Source: CAZEFK01 sp964511405 (GTDB lineage Bacteria; Pseudomonadota; Alphaproteobacteria; Elsterales; Elsteraceae). Taken from it: 28,162 bases of DNA. Below the pieces are notes generated by a model. The model had not been told where the DNA came from. It was given only the letters and a program-made list of their open reading frames with translations, and searched no databases. Shown piece by piece: positions 1 to 7,634 of this stretch. Numbering within the stretch: the first letter of the stretch is position 1; every line of letters begins with the position of its first letter. The translations under genes were made by a program, and so were the position numbers. Where the stretch lies: positions 1 through 28,162 of the forward strand of contig CAZEFK010000091.1 in assembly GCA_964511405.1 (NCBI GenBank). The letters are read 5' to 3'.

Positions 1-1
1 G

Positions 2-508
2 TCCTGCTCGATGATCGCCGACGGCTTCAACGGCTTTGCCGTTCATCTTGCGAATCACGACGTGACCTTGATGGCGGTGTCGCGGGCGCCGCTGGCCATG
101 CTTCAAGCCTACAAGCGGCGGATGGGCTGGACCTTCCCCTGGGCCTCGTCCGAGCGCGGCGACTTCAACTACGACTTCAACGTCTCGATCACCGAGGCGC
201 AGCAGCAGGCCGGCAACGTCGACTACAATTACCGGCGCGGCGGCCACCCCATGACCGCGGCCGAATATCCGGCAATTGTCCGCGAGTTCGCGGCCACCTG
301 CGGCACCGACGCGCCGACCTATGTCCGCGACCGGCCGGGCATGAGCACCTTCGTGCTGGAGGACGGTGTGGTCTACCACACCTATTCGACCTATGCGCGC
401 GGGCTGGACGGCCTGTGGGGCGCCTATCAATGGCTCGACCGGGCGCCCCTGGGCCGCAACGAGGCGGCCGGGCCCTGGTGGCGCCGCCACGACGAGTACG
501 GGCGGTGA
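2..508 (+). CDS. DUF899 family thioredoxin-like protein, 5'-truncated by window edge
   Basis: The open frame runs in from the left edge: codons before the first ATG (position 11) read S-C-S, continuing the family pattern CSM-x-DG-x-NG, so the true start lies outside the window and only about 168 C-terminal residues are visible. Family knowledge: DUF899 proteins have a thioredoxin-like fold and are poorly characterised. Visible support is the SCSMIADGFNG segment, a central block around YNYRRGGHPMTAAEYP, and the C-terminal WWRRHDEYGR ending typical of the family. The stop codon overlaps the GTG start of the DUF2182 gene (GTGA at 505-508), so the two are probably translated together. The biochemical function is not known; a redox role is only suggested by the fold. 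Confidence 0.8.
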   Translation, partial: SCSMIADGFNGFAVHLANHDVTLMAVSRAPLAMLQAYKRRMGWTFPWASSERGDFNYDFNVSITEAQQQAGNVDYNYRRGGHPMTAAEYPAIVREFAATCGTDAPTYVRDRPGMSTFVLEDGVVYHTYSTYARGLDGLWGAYQWLDRAPLGRNEAAGPWWRRHDEYGR

Positions 509-1185
509 GCGGAGCCCGCCGGGCGGCGGTGCTGCCCGCCCGGCGGGCCGCCGTCGCCGGCTCGGCGCTGCTGGTTGCGGCCGGCCTGGCCGGCGCCCTG
601 TGGGCATCGCTCACGGCCTTCGACGCCATACCGATGTGCGGCGGCCCGATGCCGGGGCGGGGCTGGCCCGGCGAGACGGCATCGGTGCTGGCGATGTGGG
701 TGCCGATGATGGCGGCGATGATGCTGCCGTCCGTGGCGCCGCGGCTCGCCCGATGGGGTGGGGCGGCCATGCTGGGTTACGCCGCGGTCTGGACCCTGGC
801 CGGCCTGCCCGCGTCGGCGCTCGCCGCGGCGCTGGCCGCCGCCCCGCCTGATGTGTTCGGCGCTGCCGTCCTCGTCGCCGGCGCGTTCCAGCTCAGCCCG
901 TGGAAAGCCCGTCTCCTGGCCCGTTGCCGGCGGCCCGACGGCGGTGGCTGGCGTCAGGGCCTGCGCCTCGGCGTCCAGTGCGTTGCATCCTGCGCCGGCC
1001 TGACCACCGTGCTGCTTGCTGTGGGCATGATGGACCTTGGTGCCATGGCGGCAGTAACGGCCGCCATCACCGCCGAGCGCCTGGCGCCCGCCGGCGCGCG
1101 GGTGGCGCGCGCGGTGGGCGTCGTGATCGTGGCGATGGGCCTGGCGATGGTTGCCGGGGGTCATCCCGCCGGCGGCTCGCCGTAG
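505..1185 (+). CDS. DUF2182 integral membrane protein
   Basis: About 226 residues from a GTG at 505 that overlaps the upstream TGA; an ATG further upstream (415) would read through the DUF899 gene and was rejected. The sequence is largely hydrophobic, with several membrane segments. It carries the family signature MWVPMMAAMMLPS after the first helix, then FQLSPWK followed by the Cys-containing block VQCVASCAGL and the MMDLGAMAA/ITAERLAP segment. Family knowledge: DUF2182 proteins are small inner-membrane proteins, often found beside DUF1326 genes, and their rich Met/Cys content has prompted metal-binding proposals. Here the partner is a DUF899 gene instead. The 3' end overlaps the convergent acyl-CoA ligase gene by 25 bp. 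Function is unproven. Confidence 0.8.
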   Translation: MSGARRAAVLPARRAAVAGSALLVAAGLAGALWASLTAFDAIPMCGGPMPGRGWPGETASVLAMWVPMMAAMMLPSVAPRLARWGGAAMLGYAAVWTLAGLPASALAAALAAAPPDVFGAAVLVAGAFQLSPWKARLLARCRRPDGGGWRQGLRLGVQCVASCAGLTTVLLAVGMMDLGAMAAVTAAITAERLAPAGARVARAVGVVIVAMGLAMVAGGHPAGGSP

Positions 1186-2726
1186 CGCCGGCGCAGCTCG
1201 CGCTTCAGCAGCTTGCCGCTGGGGTTCTTGGGCAAGGCATCGGCGAAGATGACCCGCTTGGGCGCCTTGAACGAGGCCAGGCAGGCCCGGCAGTGGGCGA
1301 TCACCGCCTCGGCGTCCAGGCTGTGGCCGTCCTTGGCGACCACCACCGCGGTCACGGCCTCGACCCACACCGGGTCGGGCAGGCCGATCACGGCCACCTC
1401 CGAAACCTGGGGCAGGCGGTAGATCGCCTCCTCGACCTCGCGGCTGGCGACGTTCTCGCCACCTGACTTGATCATGTCCTTCATGCGGTCGACGACGGTG
1501 ATGTAGCCCTCGTCGTCGACGGTCGCGAGATCGCCGCTGTGGAACCAGCCGCCGCGGAAGGCGACCTCGGTCTTGGCCGGCTCGTTGTAGTAGCCCGACA
1601 GCAGCTGCGGCGAGCGGTGGACGATCTCGCCGACCTCGCCCGGCCGCACGTCGCGCATCTCAGGGTCGACCACCCGTGTCTCGACGTTCAGCACCGGCCG
1701 GCCGGCCGAGCCCGCCTTGCGCAATTGATCCTCGGGCCGCAGCACCGTGGCCAGCGGCGCGATCTCGGTCTGGCCGTACAAGTTCCACAGCCGCACCCGG
1801 GGCAGCCGCCGCTGCAGCTCGTGCAGCACAGCCACCGGCATGATCGAGGCGCCGTAATAGCCCTTGGTCAGCGACGACAGGTCGGTGCGGTCGAAGGCCG
1901 GCGACCGCAGCAGCGCGATCCACACCGTCGGCGGCGCGAAGACGCTGGTGATGCGGTGCCGCTCGATCAGGCCCAGGATCGCATCAGGGGCCGGCCGCGC
2001 CGCGACCACGCCGGCGGCGCCCAGATAGACCGCCGGCCCCAGGAACACGTCCAACTGGGCGCAGTGATACAGCGGCATGGCGTGCAGCATGCGGTCGTCG
2101 GCGGCCATTTCGCCTTCGATAATGCAGCTCGCATATTCCCACAGCAGGGCGCCGTGGCTCAGCATCGCGCCCTTGGGCTGCGATTCGGTGCCGCTGGTGT
2201 AGATGATCTGGGCCAGGTCGCCGCTATCGACCGCCACCTCAGGGACGATATCGCGGCCGAGCAGGCTGTCGAAGCCGGTGAGGCCGGCCGGTGCTGCCGT
2301 CGGCTCCTCGCCCGGCAGCCAGATCAGCCGCTCGACGCTGGGGCTGGCGGCGGCCGCGGCCTGCCCGGTCTCGACGAACTCGGGTCCCACGGCCAGCAGG
2401 CGGCTGCCCGAACTGCGCAGGATGAAGCCGGCCTCGTCGGCGGTCAGCATGAAGTTGATCGGCACCAGCACGGCGCCCAGGCGGGCGGCAGCGAAGCGCA
2501 GGGCCACGAAGGCGTGGGAGTTGCGCGACAGGATCGCGACCCGGTCGCCCTTGGCGATGCCCAGGCCGCCGAGGCCGTCGGCCAGGCGGTTGGTGATCGT
2601 GTCGAGCTCGGCATAGGTCCACTGCGTCGACCCGCACAGGATCGCCGGACGCTCGGGTGCGCGGGCGGCAGTCCGGCGCAGGATGTCGCCCAGGCTCTGG
2701 CTGCGCGCGCGATCGACGTCCGCCAT
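1161..2726 (-). CDS. AMP-dependent fatty acyl-CoA ligase
   Basis: 521 residues, full length for the ANL superfamily (acid + ATP + CoA to acyl-CoA + AMP + PPi, cytoplasmic). Motifs in order: P-loop YTSGTESQPKG (176-186), LYGQTE (316-321), GWFHSGDL with the ribose-binding Asp (393-400), hinge DRMKDMIKSGGENV (413-426) and the C-terminal catalytic Lys in NPSGKLLK (K505). The P-loop has TES instead of the common TTG, as in some FadD13-like long-chain ligases, so a fatty or other carboxylic acid substrate is likely but its chain length cannot be read. The gene stands alone: it converges on DUF2182 and is divergent from the MFS gene across 140 bp that must hold both promoters. An aromatic-acid ligase is an alternative. 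Confidence 0.9.
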   Translation of the reverse strand: MADVDRARSQSLGDILRRTAARAPERPAILCGSTQWTYAELDTITNRLADGLGGLGIAKGDRVAILSRNSHAFVALRFAAARLGAVLVPINFMLTADEAGFILRSSGSRLLAVGPEFVETGQAAAAASPSVERLIWLPGEEPTAAPAGLTGFDSLLGRDIVPEVAVDSGDLAQIIYTSGTESQPKGAMLSHGALLWEYASCIIEGEMAADDRMLHAMPLYHCAQLDVFLGPAVYLGAAGVVAARPAPDAILGLIERHRITSVFAPPTVWIALLRSPAFDRTDLSSLTKGYYGASIMPVAVLHELQRRLPRVRLWNLYGQTEIAPLATVLRPEDQLRKAGSAGRPVLNVETRVVDPEMRDVRPGEVGEIVHRSPQLLSGYYNEPAKTEVAFRGGWFHSGDLATVDDEGYITVVDRMKDMIKSGGENVASREVEEAIYRLPQVSEVAVIGLPDPVWVEAVTAVVVAKDGHSLDAEAVIAHCRACLASFKAPKRVIFADALPKNPSGKLLKRELRRRYGEPPAG

Positions 2727-2866
2727 CGGTCTCCTCCCTCGGCTGTCCGGCCGCTTGCCGGGCCGGTTGTCTTCGATCCTGGCCGATCGACGGTCAGCGG
2801 GTCCAGGGATTGCGCGGCCGGGTTCGGTGGTCCCAGATGCCGGCTGTTGTCGGTTCGGGGATGATC

Positions 2867-4114
2867 ATGGCTGCCATCGGGGATCGCGCCGCGGACTTCG
2901 CGCGGCGCGGCAGCGCCGCGGACTTCGCGCGGCGCGGCAGCGCCGCCTACCGGCGCATCGCCGCCGCGCTGTTCCTGGCCGGCTTCACCAGCTTCTCGCT
3001 GCTATACTGCGTGCAGCCGTTGCTGCCCGACCTGGCGCGCGCGTTCCGGGTCGGGGCGGCGGCAGCCTCGCTGGCGCTGTCGCTCAGCACGGGGCTCCTG
3101 GCGGTCGCCATCCTGGGGTCGGGCGCCTTGTCCCAGGCGATCGGGCGGCGCGGGCTGATGGCGGCATCGATGGCCGGCGCTGCGGTGCTGAACCTGGCGG
3201 CGGCGCTGGCGCCGGGCTGGGGGCCGCTGCTGGCGGCGCGGGCCGCCGAAGGGCTGGTGCTGGGCGGCGTGCCGGCAGTGGCGATGGCCTACCTGGCCGA
3301 GGAGATCGAGCCCGCCGGGCTGGGCGGCGCCATGGGCCTCTATGTCGGCGGCACGGCGTTCGGCGGCATGGCCGGGCGCGTCGCGGTCGCCGCCCTGGCC
3401 GAGGCCCTGGGCTGGCGCGCGGCCCTGGCCGTGCTGTCGGTCGCCGACGTCGCGCTGGCCGCGGCCTTCCTGGCGCTGCTGCCGGTGCAGCGCCACTTCG
3501 TGCGGCGGCCGGGCCTGCAGCTGCGTTACCACCTGGCGGCCTGGGGCGGGCACCTCGGCGACGGCCGCATGCGCCGGCTGTTCGCGATCGGGGCCCTGGG
3601 CATGGGCGCCTTCGTGACGGTCTACAACTATCTGGGCTTCCGCCTGATGGCGCCGCCCTACGGCCTGAGCGAGACCGCGATCGGCCTGATCTTCACGGCC
3701 TACCTGTTCGGCATGGCGGCCTCGCCCGTATCCGGTGCCTTGGCCGACCGCGTCGGCCGGACGCCGGTGCTGGCCGGCGGCGCCGTCCTGGCCCTGGCGG
3801 GCGTGGCGGCGACCCTGCTGGAGCCGCTGGCGGCGGTGGCCGCCGGCATCGCCGCGCTGACCATGGGCTTCTTCGCCGTCCATGCGGTGGCCAGCGGCGG
3901 GGTCGGGCGGCTGGCCGGTGCCACCAAGGGCCATGCCGCGTCGCTCTATCTGCTGGCCTATTACCTGGGCTCCAGCGTCATGGGCTCGGCCGGCGGCTGG
4001 GCGTGGGCGGCCGGCGGATGGCCGGCGGTCGCCGCCTTCGCCGGCCTGCTGCTGGCCGGGGTCCTGGCCCTGGCTACCCCGCGCTTCGGCGATCGGCCCA
4101 CATCGCCCGCATGA
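2867..4114 (+). CDS. MFS transporter, YNFM-like drug/solute exporter family
   Basis: About 415 residues with some 12 hydrophobic segments. The first helix reads LLYCVQPLLPDLA, characteristic of the YnfM/YNFM branch, and the helix 2-3 loop region has SQAIGRRGLM. A second-half loop ALADRVGRTPVLAGG matches the classic MFS G-x-L-a-D-r-x-G-R-r motif. Start: ATG 2867 was chosen because GGGGA lies 5 nt upstream; ATG 2861 and 2837 are in frame and possible. Before the first helix the protein carries two exact copies of the nonapeptide AADFARRGS, encoded by a perfect 27-bp tandem repeat. The 3' end overlaps the convergent oxidoreductase gene by 41 bp. Substrate unknown; export of drugs or metabolites is the family norm. 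Confidence 0.87.
   Translation: MAAIGDRAADFARRGSAADFARRGSAAYRRIAAALFLAGFTSFSLLYCVQPLLPDLARAFRVGAAAASLALSLSTGLLAVAILGSGALSQAIGRRGLMAASMAGAAVLNLAAALAPGWGPLLAARAAEGLVLGGVPAVAMAYLAEEIEPAGLGGAMGLYVGGTAFGGMAGRVAVAALAEALGWRAALAVLSVADVALAAAFLALLPVQRHFVRRPGLQLRYHLAAWGGHLGDGRMRRLFAIGALGMGAFVTVYNYLGFRLMAPPYGLSETAIGLIFTAYLFGMAASPVSGALADRVGRTPVLAGGAVLALAGVAATLLEPLAAVAAGIAALTMGFFAVHAVASGGVGRLAGATKGHAASLYLLAYYLGSSVMGSAGGWAWAAGGWPAVAAFAGLLLAGVLALATPRFGDRPTSPA
2887..2947 (+). repeat. 27-bp perfect tandem duplication inside the MFS gene
   Basis: Unit 1 is 2887-2913, unit 2 is 2914-2940, and 7 bases of a third copy follow (2941-2947). The units are identical, and 27 is divisible by 3, so the reading frame is kept and nine residues (AADFARRGS) are duplicated in the cytoplasmic N-terminal leader. 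This is what slipped-strand duplication looks like. Confidence 0.95.
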
Positions 4115-5351
4115 TCGCCACCGAGGGGGCCATCTGGGCCAGGGGATGGAACGGGATCGGCCGCGCCGGCGCCACCGGGATCGGCAGGTCGGCCGGCGCC
4201 ACGCCCGCGGCGGCATCGGCCAGCGCTTCGCCCAGCACCGCGGTGACCGCGATGCCGCGGCCGTTGCAGCCGATGCCGCCCCAGAAGCCCGGGCCGAAGG
4301 CGTGGATGTGGGGCAGGAAGTCGGGGCTCATGGCGGCGATGCCGCGCCAGGCATAGTCGATCCTGGGCGGCTCCGGCAGTCCGAGCTCGGCCGCCAGGCG
4401 CGCCGCGATGCGCCGGGCCATGCGGCGACGGGCGCCCAACGGGACGACCGCCATGCCGCCGCTGATCAGGCGGTTGTCGCGGGTCAGACGCAGCGTGAAC
4501 AGGTTGGCCCGGGTGTCGGCCAGCGGCGTGCGCCCGGGGGCGATCCGCCGGGCCAGCGCGGCCGGCAGCGGCACGGTGGCGACCTGATAGACGCGGAGCG
4601 GCACCACGGTGCGGGCCAGCTGTCGGGCGGCGCCCGATGCCGCCGCGTTGGTGCACAGCAGCACCTGCTCGGCGGCGAGCGTGCGGCCGCCCACGGCCAG
4701 CCGCCAGCCGCCGCCGTCGCGGGCGATGCGGTCGACCCGGGCCTGCTCGTGCAGGACGGCACCGGCGGCCTGGGCCAGGCGCGCCAGGCCATACAGATAG
4801 TTCAGCGGATGCAGCATGCCGCCGCTGGCGTCGAACAGCGCACCGGCGCATCGGCGGGCCCCGGTCAGCGCCCGTGCCTCGGCGGCATCGAGCATGCGCA
4901 CCGGGCGGCCCAGCGCCGCCCATGCCGCCGCCCGCGCCTGCAGCACCGGCAGCGTCGCCGGCGCATGGGCCACGTGCATCCAGCCGACCGGCTCGGCGTC
5001 GCATTCCAGGCCATGGTCGCGGACCGTCGCGAACACCCGGTCGGCGCCCTGGCCGATCGCATCGAGCAGCCGGCGGCCGCGCTCCGGGCCCAGGCGCTGG
5101 ATCACTGCGGCCGGATCGGCCTTGGCGAAGTTGGGCACGACGAAGCCGGCATTGACGCCGCTGGCGCCGCTGCCGACGACATCGGCCTCCAGCACGGCGA
5201 CCCGGGCGCCGCGCCGCGCCAGGTGCCAGGCCGCGGTCAGGCCGGTGAAGCCGGCCCCGACCACGGCGACGTCGACCCGCGCGGCCGCGAGGGGCTGGGC
5301 GGACGGCCGCGGCCCGGCGGTGGCCGACCACACGGTGCGGTCATGCGCCAT
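4074..5351 (-). CDS. FAD-dependent oxidoreductase, OrdL/PuuB-like (DAO fold)
   Basis: 425 residues from ATG 5351; an upstream ATG at 5399 would lie inside the regulator gene. The N-terminus reads TVWSATAGPRP, typical of the OrdL/PuuB branch (gamma-glutamylputrescine oxidase-like amine oxidases). It is followed by a Rossmann FAD-binding motif VVGAGFTGL (about 30-38) ending in an acidic residue (VLEAD), and a C-terminal FAD segment GFWGGIGCNGRGIA. Family role: oxidation of a secondary or primary amine or amino acid, with electrons passed to O2 or a carrier. It overlaps the 3' end of the XRE regulator gene by 11 bp, so the two are probably one transcript. The amine substrate cannot be read; no polyamine pathway genes are adjacent. 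Confidence 0.83.
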   Translation of the reverse strand: MAHDRTVWSATAGPRPSAQPLAAARVDVAVVGAGFTGLTAAWHLARRGARVAVLEADVVGSGASGVNAGFVVPNFAKADPAAVIQRLGPERGRRLLDAIGQGADRVFATVRDHGLECDAEPVGWMHVAHAPATLPVLQARAAAWAALGRPVRMLDAAEARALTGARRCAGALFDASGGMLHPLNYLYGLARLAQAAGAVLHEQARVDRIARDGGGWRLAVGGRTLAAEQVLLCTNAAASGAARQLARTVVPLRVYQVATVPLPAALARRIAPGRTPLADTRANLFTLRLTRDNRLISGGMAVVPLGARRRMARRIAARLAAELGLPEPPRIDYAWRGIAAMSPDFLPHIHAFGPGFWGGIGCNGRGIAVTAVLGEALADAAAGVAPADLPIPVAPARPIPFHPLAQMAPSVAIMRAMWADRRSAG

Positions 5352-6264
5352 GGGCTTCCTGGGCGTGGTGCTCGCGCGGCGACAGCGCGGACCGATCAAG
5401 CGCCGCGCGCAGCAGTGCGCCGGCGTCGCGGCCCTTGCGGGCGCGGCGCCACAGGTCCTCGGCCAGGTGCTCGTAGAGCTGCACCGGCTCGGCGTCGGCG
5501 GTCAGCAGGGCGACGCCGCAGCGCACGTTCGGCAGCTCGCCGCCGAGCCGGAACGGGCTGAGCGCCAGGCTGGTGCGGCCGGCGGCGCGGAACAGCTGGA
5601 AGGTGATCGGCAGCGTCTCCTCGATGACGCCGATCTGGACGCCCATGGGCTCGCTTTCGACCAGGGCGATCAAGTGCTCGACCTCGGCGCGCGCGGCCAG
5701 GCGGCGGCGGGCGGCCTCGGCGTCGCCCAGGTCGAAGCGGCCGACCACGCCCAACCGCAGCCAGCGCTCGATCTCGGCGGCGTTGACGATATTGACCACG
5801 CTCAGCCGGCGCTGGCGGCGGGCCCGCTTGCGCTCGTCGAGGATCGCGATGATCGTGTCGATGTCGGCGGCGGCCCGGCCGGCGTCCGGCAGGTCGCGGG
5901 GCAGGGATTCGATCAGCACCTGGCGGAGATGCCTGGCATACCCCTCCGAGGTCAGCAGGTAAGAGACCGGCGGGAAGTGGGCGACGACCTGCTCGGCCTC
6001 TTCCTCGACCTGCCGCATCCGCTCGAAATAGGCGATGGGGCTGGCGTAGTACTCGACCCCGGCGCCGAGCAGCGACGCGACCGACGTCTCCAGCACGGCG
6101 GCCAGGCGGTCGAGCGTCTCGATCTTCACGACGCCGCCGGTTTCGATGCGGTAGACGGCAGCCCGCGAGATGCCGATGCGCTCGGCGATCTGGTCCGCGG
6201 ACAAGCCGCGCCCCAGGCGGTAGGCCTTCAGCCGGCGGCCGATGTCGTCGAACCGGCTTGTCAC
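5341..6264 (-). CDS. XRE-family transcriptional regulator with long C-terminal domain
   Basis: 307 residues from a GTG start with GGAGACGG about 8-9 nt upstream. Residues about 9-63 form a Cro/CI-type helix-turn-helix: RRLKAYRLGRGLSADQIAERIGISRAAVYRIETG and the following helix IETLDRLAAVLETSVASLL. The remaining roughly 240 residues are a ligand or dimerisation region with no cupin pattern that I recognise. It lies immediately upstream of the OrdL-like oxidoreductase and overlaps it by 11 bp, so it most likely controls that operon and itself. A near-palindrome at 6287-6302, 22 bp upstream of the start codon, is a candidate operator. The divergent TauE/SafE gene could share this control region. 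Confidence 0.85.
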   Translation of the reverse strand: MTSRFDDIGRRLKAYRLGRGLSADQIAERIGISRAAVYRIETGGVVKIETLDRLAAVLETSVASLLGAGVEYYASPIAYFERMRQVEEEAEQVVAHFPPVSYLLTSEGYARHLRQVLIESLPRDLPDAGRAAADIDTIIAILDERKRARRQRRLSVVNIVNAAEIERWLRLGVVGRFDLGDAEAARRRLAARAEVEHLIALVESEPMGVQIGVIEETLPITFQLFRAAGRTSLALSPFRLGGELPNVRCGVALLTADAEPVQLYEHLAEDLWRRARKGRDAGALLRAALDRSALSPREHHAQEAHGA

Positions 6265-6286
6265 GTCTGCCGTCTCCGTGAGCGCA

Positions 6287-6302
6287 GTCTCAATTTTTAG
6301 AC
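6287..6302. promoter_or_regulatory. Candidate XRE operator, near-palindrome GTCTCAATTTTTAGAC
   Basis: Twelve of 16 positions are symmetric (GTCT...AGAC arms, AA/TT inside), in an AT-rich pocket that stands out in the GC-rich sequence. It sits just upstream of the XRE gene, in the 134-bp gap to the divergent TauE/SafE gene. Autoregulation is inferred from position only. Confidence 0.4.
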
Positions 6303-6398
6303 ACCCTAGCAGCCCGGTTGTGCCCAGGACAATGCCGTGGTTGATCGCGGGCGCCCGGCCCGGCAGCCTTGGCCCATGCGCGATCCACGGAGCATCCC

Positions 6399-7139
6399 GT
6401 GACCGCCACCCTGGCGGCGGTCACCGTGCTGGGCACCTGCCTGGCCGGCTTTGTCCAGGGGCTGTCGGGCTTTGCCTTCGGGCTGATGGCCATGGGCATC
6501 TGGGCGTGGTCGGTCGAGCCGCAGCTGGCCGGGCCGATGGTGGTGTGGGGGTCGTGGGTCGGCCAAGTGCTGTCGCTGCATTCCCTTAAGGGCCGGGCGC
6601 CCTGGCGCCGCGCGCTGCCCTTCATCCTGGGCGGCTTTGCCGGCGTGCCGCTGGGGGCGTGGCTGCTGGGCTTCGTCGACGTCCGCCTGTTCCGCGGCGG
6701 CGTCGGCGCGCTGCTGGTGGCCTACAGCACCTTTATGCTGCTCGCCCGCCACATGCCGTCCGTGACGCGCGGCGGCCGCGTGGCCGACGGCGCGGTCGGC
6801 GCGATCGGCGGCGTCATGGGCGGCCTCGGCGGCCTGACCGGGCCGGCGCCGACCCTGTGGTGCACCTTGCGCGGCTGGGACAAGGACGCCCAGCGCGGCG
6901 TGTTCCAGCTGTTCAACCTGGCCATGCACACCCTGACCTTGAGCGTGTACGTGGCGCGCGGCACGGTCACGGCGGCGATGCTGCCGGTGTTCGCGCTGAT
7001 GGTACCGGTGGCGGTGCTGCCGACCCTGGCCGGCGTGCGGCTCTACCGCCGGGTCGACGCCCAGGTCTTTCGGCGCGTGGTGCTGACGCTGCTGCTGGCG
7101 TCGGGCCTGGCGTTGCTGCTGTCGCTGCGGGGCGGGTGA
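6399..7139 (+). CDS. TauE/SafE (TSUP) family membrane permease
   Basis: 246 residues from GTG 6399, chosen because GGAG lies 6 nt upstream; a TTG at 6369 has no such site. It is hydrophobic throughout, with about 8 membrane segments in two similar halves: GFVQGLSGFAFGLMAM near the start and GGVMGGLGGLTGPAPTLW in the middle. These are the paired glycine-rich motifs of the family. Family role: inner-membrane transport or export of small anions such as sulfite, sulfoacetate or other organosulfur and carboxylate compounds. No sulfur genes are adjacent, so the substrate is open. The stop codon is 2 bp from the end of the convergent Tat-exported protein gene. It is divergent from the XRE regulator. 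Confidence 0.85.
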   Translation: MTATLAAVTVLGTCLAGFVQGLSGFAFGLMAMGIWAWSVEPQLAGPMVVWGSWVGQVLSLHSLKGRAPWRRALPFILGGFAGVPLGAWLLGFVDVRLFRGGVGALLVAYSTFMLLARHMPSVTRGGRVADGAVGAIGGVMGGLGGLTGPAPTLWCTLRGWDKDAQRGVFQLFNLAMHTLTLSVYVARGTVTAAMLPVFALMVPVAVLPTLAGVRLYRRVDAQVFRRVVLTLLLASGLALLLSLRGG

Positions 7140-7141
7140 GC

Positions 7142-7603
7142 TCACGCGACCGTGAAGTCGAAATCCCGTTTGCCCAGCTTGCCGGCGCTGTCCTTGATCT
7201 CCAGGGTGATCGAGTGGCTGCCCTTGGGGATCTCGGCATTGGTCGCGATCAGTCCGCCGGCGGTCACGGTCGCGTACTTGGCCAGCCGGTCGGTGATGTC
7301 GATGCCGAGCAGGCCGTAGAGCGCGCGGAAGCTGCGGGGATCGATGGCGCGGCCGGCGGGCGAGCTGAATGCCAGCCGGATCGTGAGCGGCGCCTTGATC
7401 CCGGATGTCGCGGCCGGCTCGACCACCGTGATCACCGGCGCCTCCGGATCGCGGGCCGCGGGCGGCGAAAACATCCCCTTGGCGAGCGGGGCGGCCTGCA
7501 TATCGGCCTCGGTGACCAGCACGAAGGCCCGGGCGGCCTTGGGTAGCAGCAGCGCCGCGGCGGCGCCTGATGTGAAGATCCGTCGGCTCGGTCGGCCCGT
7601 CAT
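7142..7603 (-). CDS. Tat-exported small protein with Ig-like domain
   Basis: 153 residues from ATG 7603 with GGGAGGGG just upstream. The N-terminus has a twin-arginine pattern SRRIFTSGA followed by a hydrophobic stretch and a likely cut after PKAARA, so export folded through Tat is predicted. Residues about 55-153 alternate short beta strands (PVITVVEP, APLTIRLAFSS, SHSITLEIKDSAGK, RDFDFTV), as in bacterial Ig-like domains. No specific family is recognised. It follows the periplasmic binding protein gene by 31 bp on the same strand, so the two may be co-transcribed and act together in the periplasm. Its function is not known. Confidence 0.65.
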   Translation of the reverse strand: MTGRPSRRIFTSGAAAALLLPKAARAFVLVTEADMQAAPLAKGMFSPPAARDPEAPVITVVEPAATSGIKAPLTIRLAFSSPAGRAIDPRSFRALYGLLGIDITDRLAKYATVTAGGLIATNAEIPKGSHSITLEIKDSAGKLGKRDFDFTVA

Positions 7604-7634
7604 CCGCCCCTCCCTGTACGGTCCGGTCGACAGT

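Noticed and set aside
1539..2864. A 441-residue plus-strand frame antisense to the acyl-CoA ligase
   Set aside because: Its translation is His/Arg/Gln-rich with no domain, as expected for the complement of GC-rich coding DNA.
3002..4216. A 404-residue minus-strand frame across the MFS gene
   Set aside because: Composition is antisense-like (Arg, Gln, His, Gly) and no motif is present; the plus-strand MFS reading is convincing.
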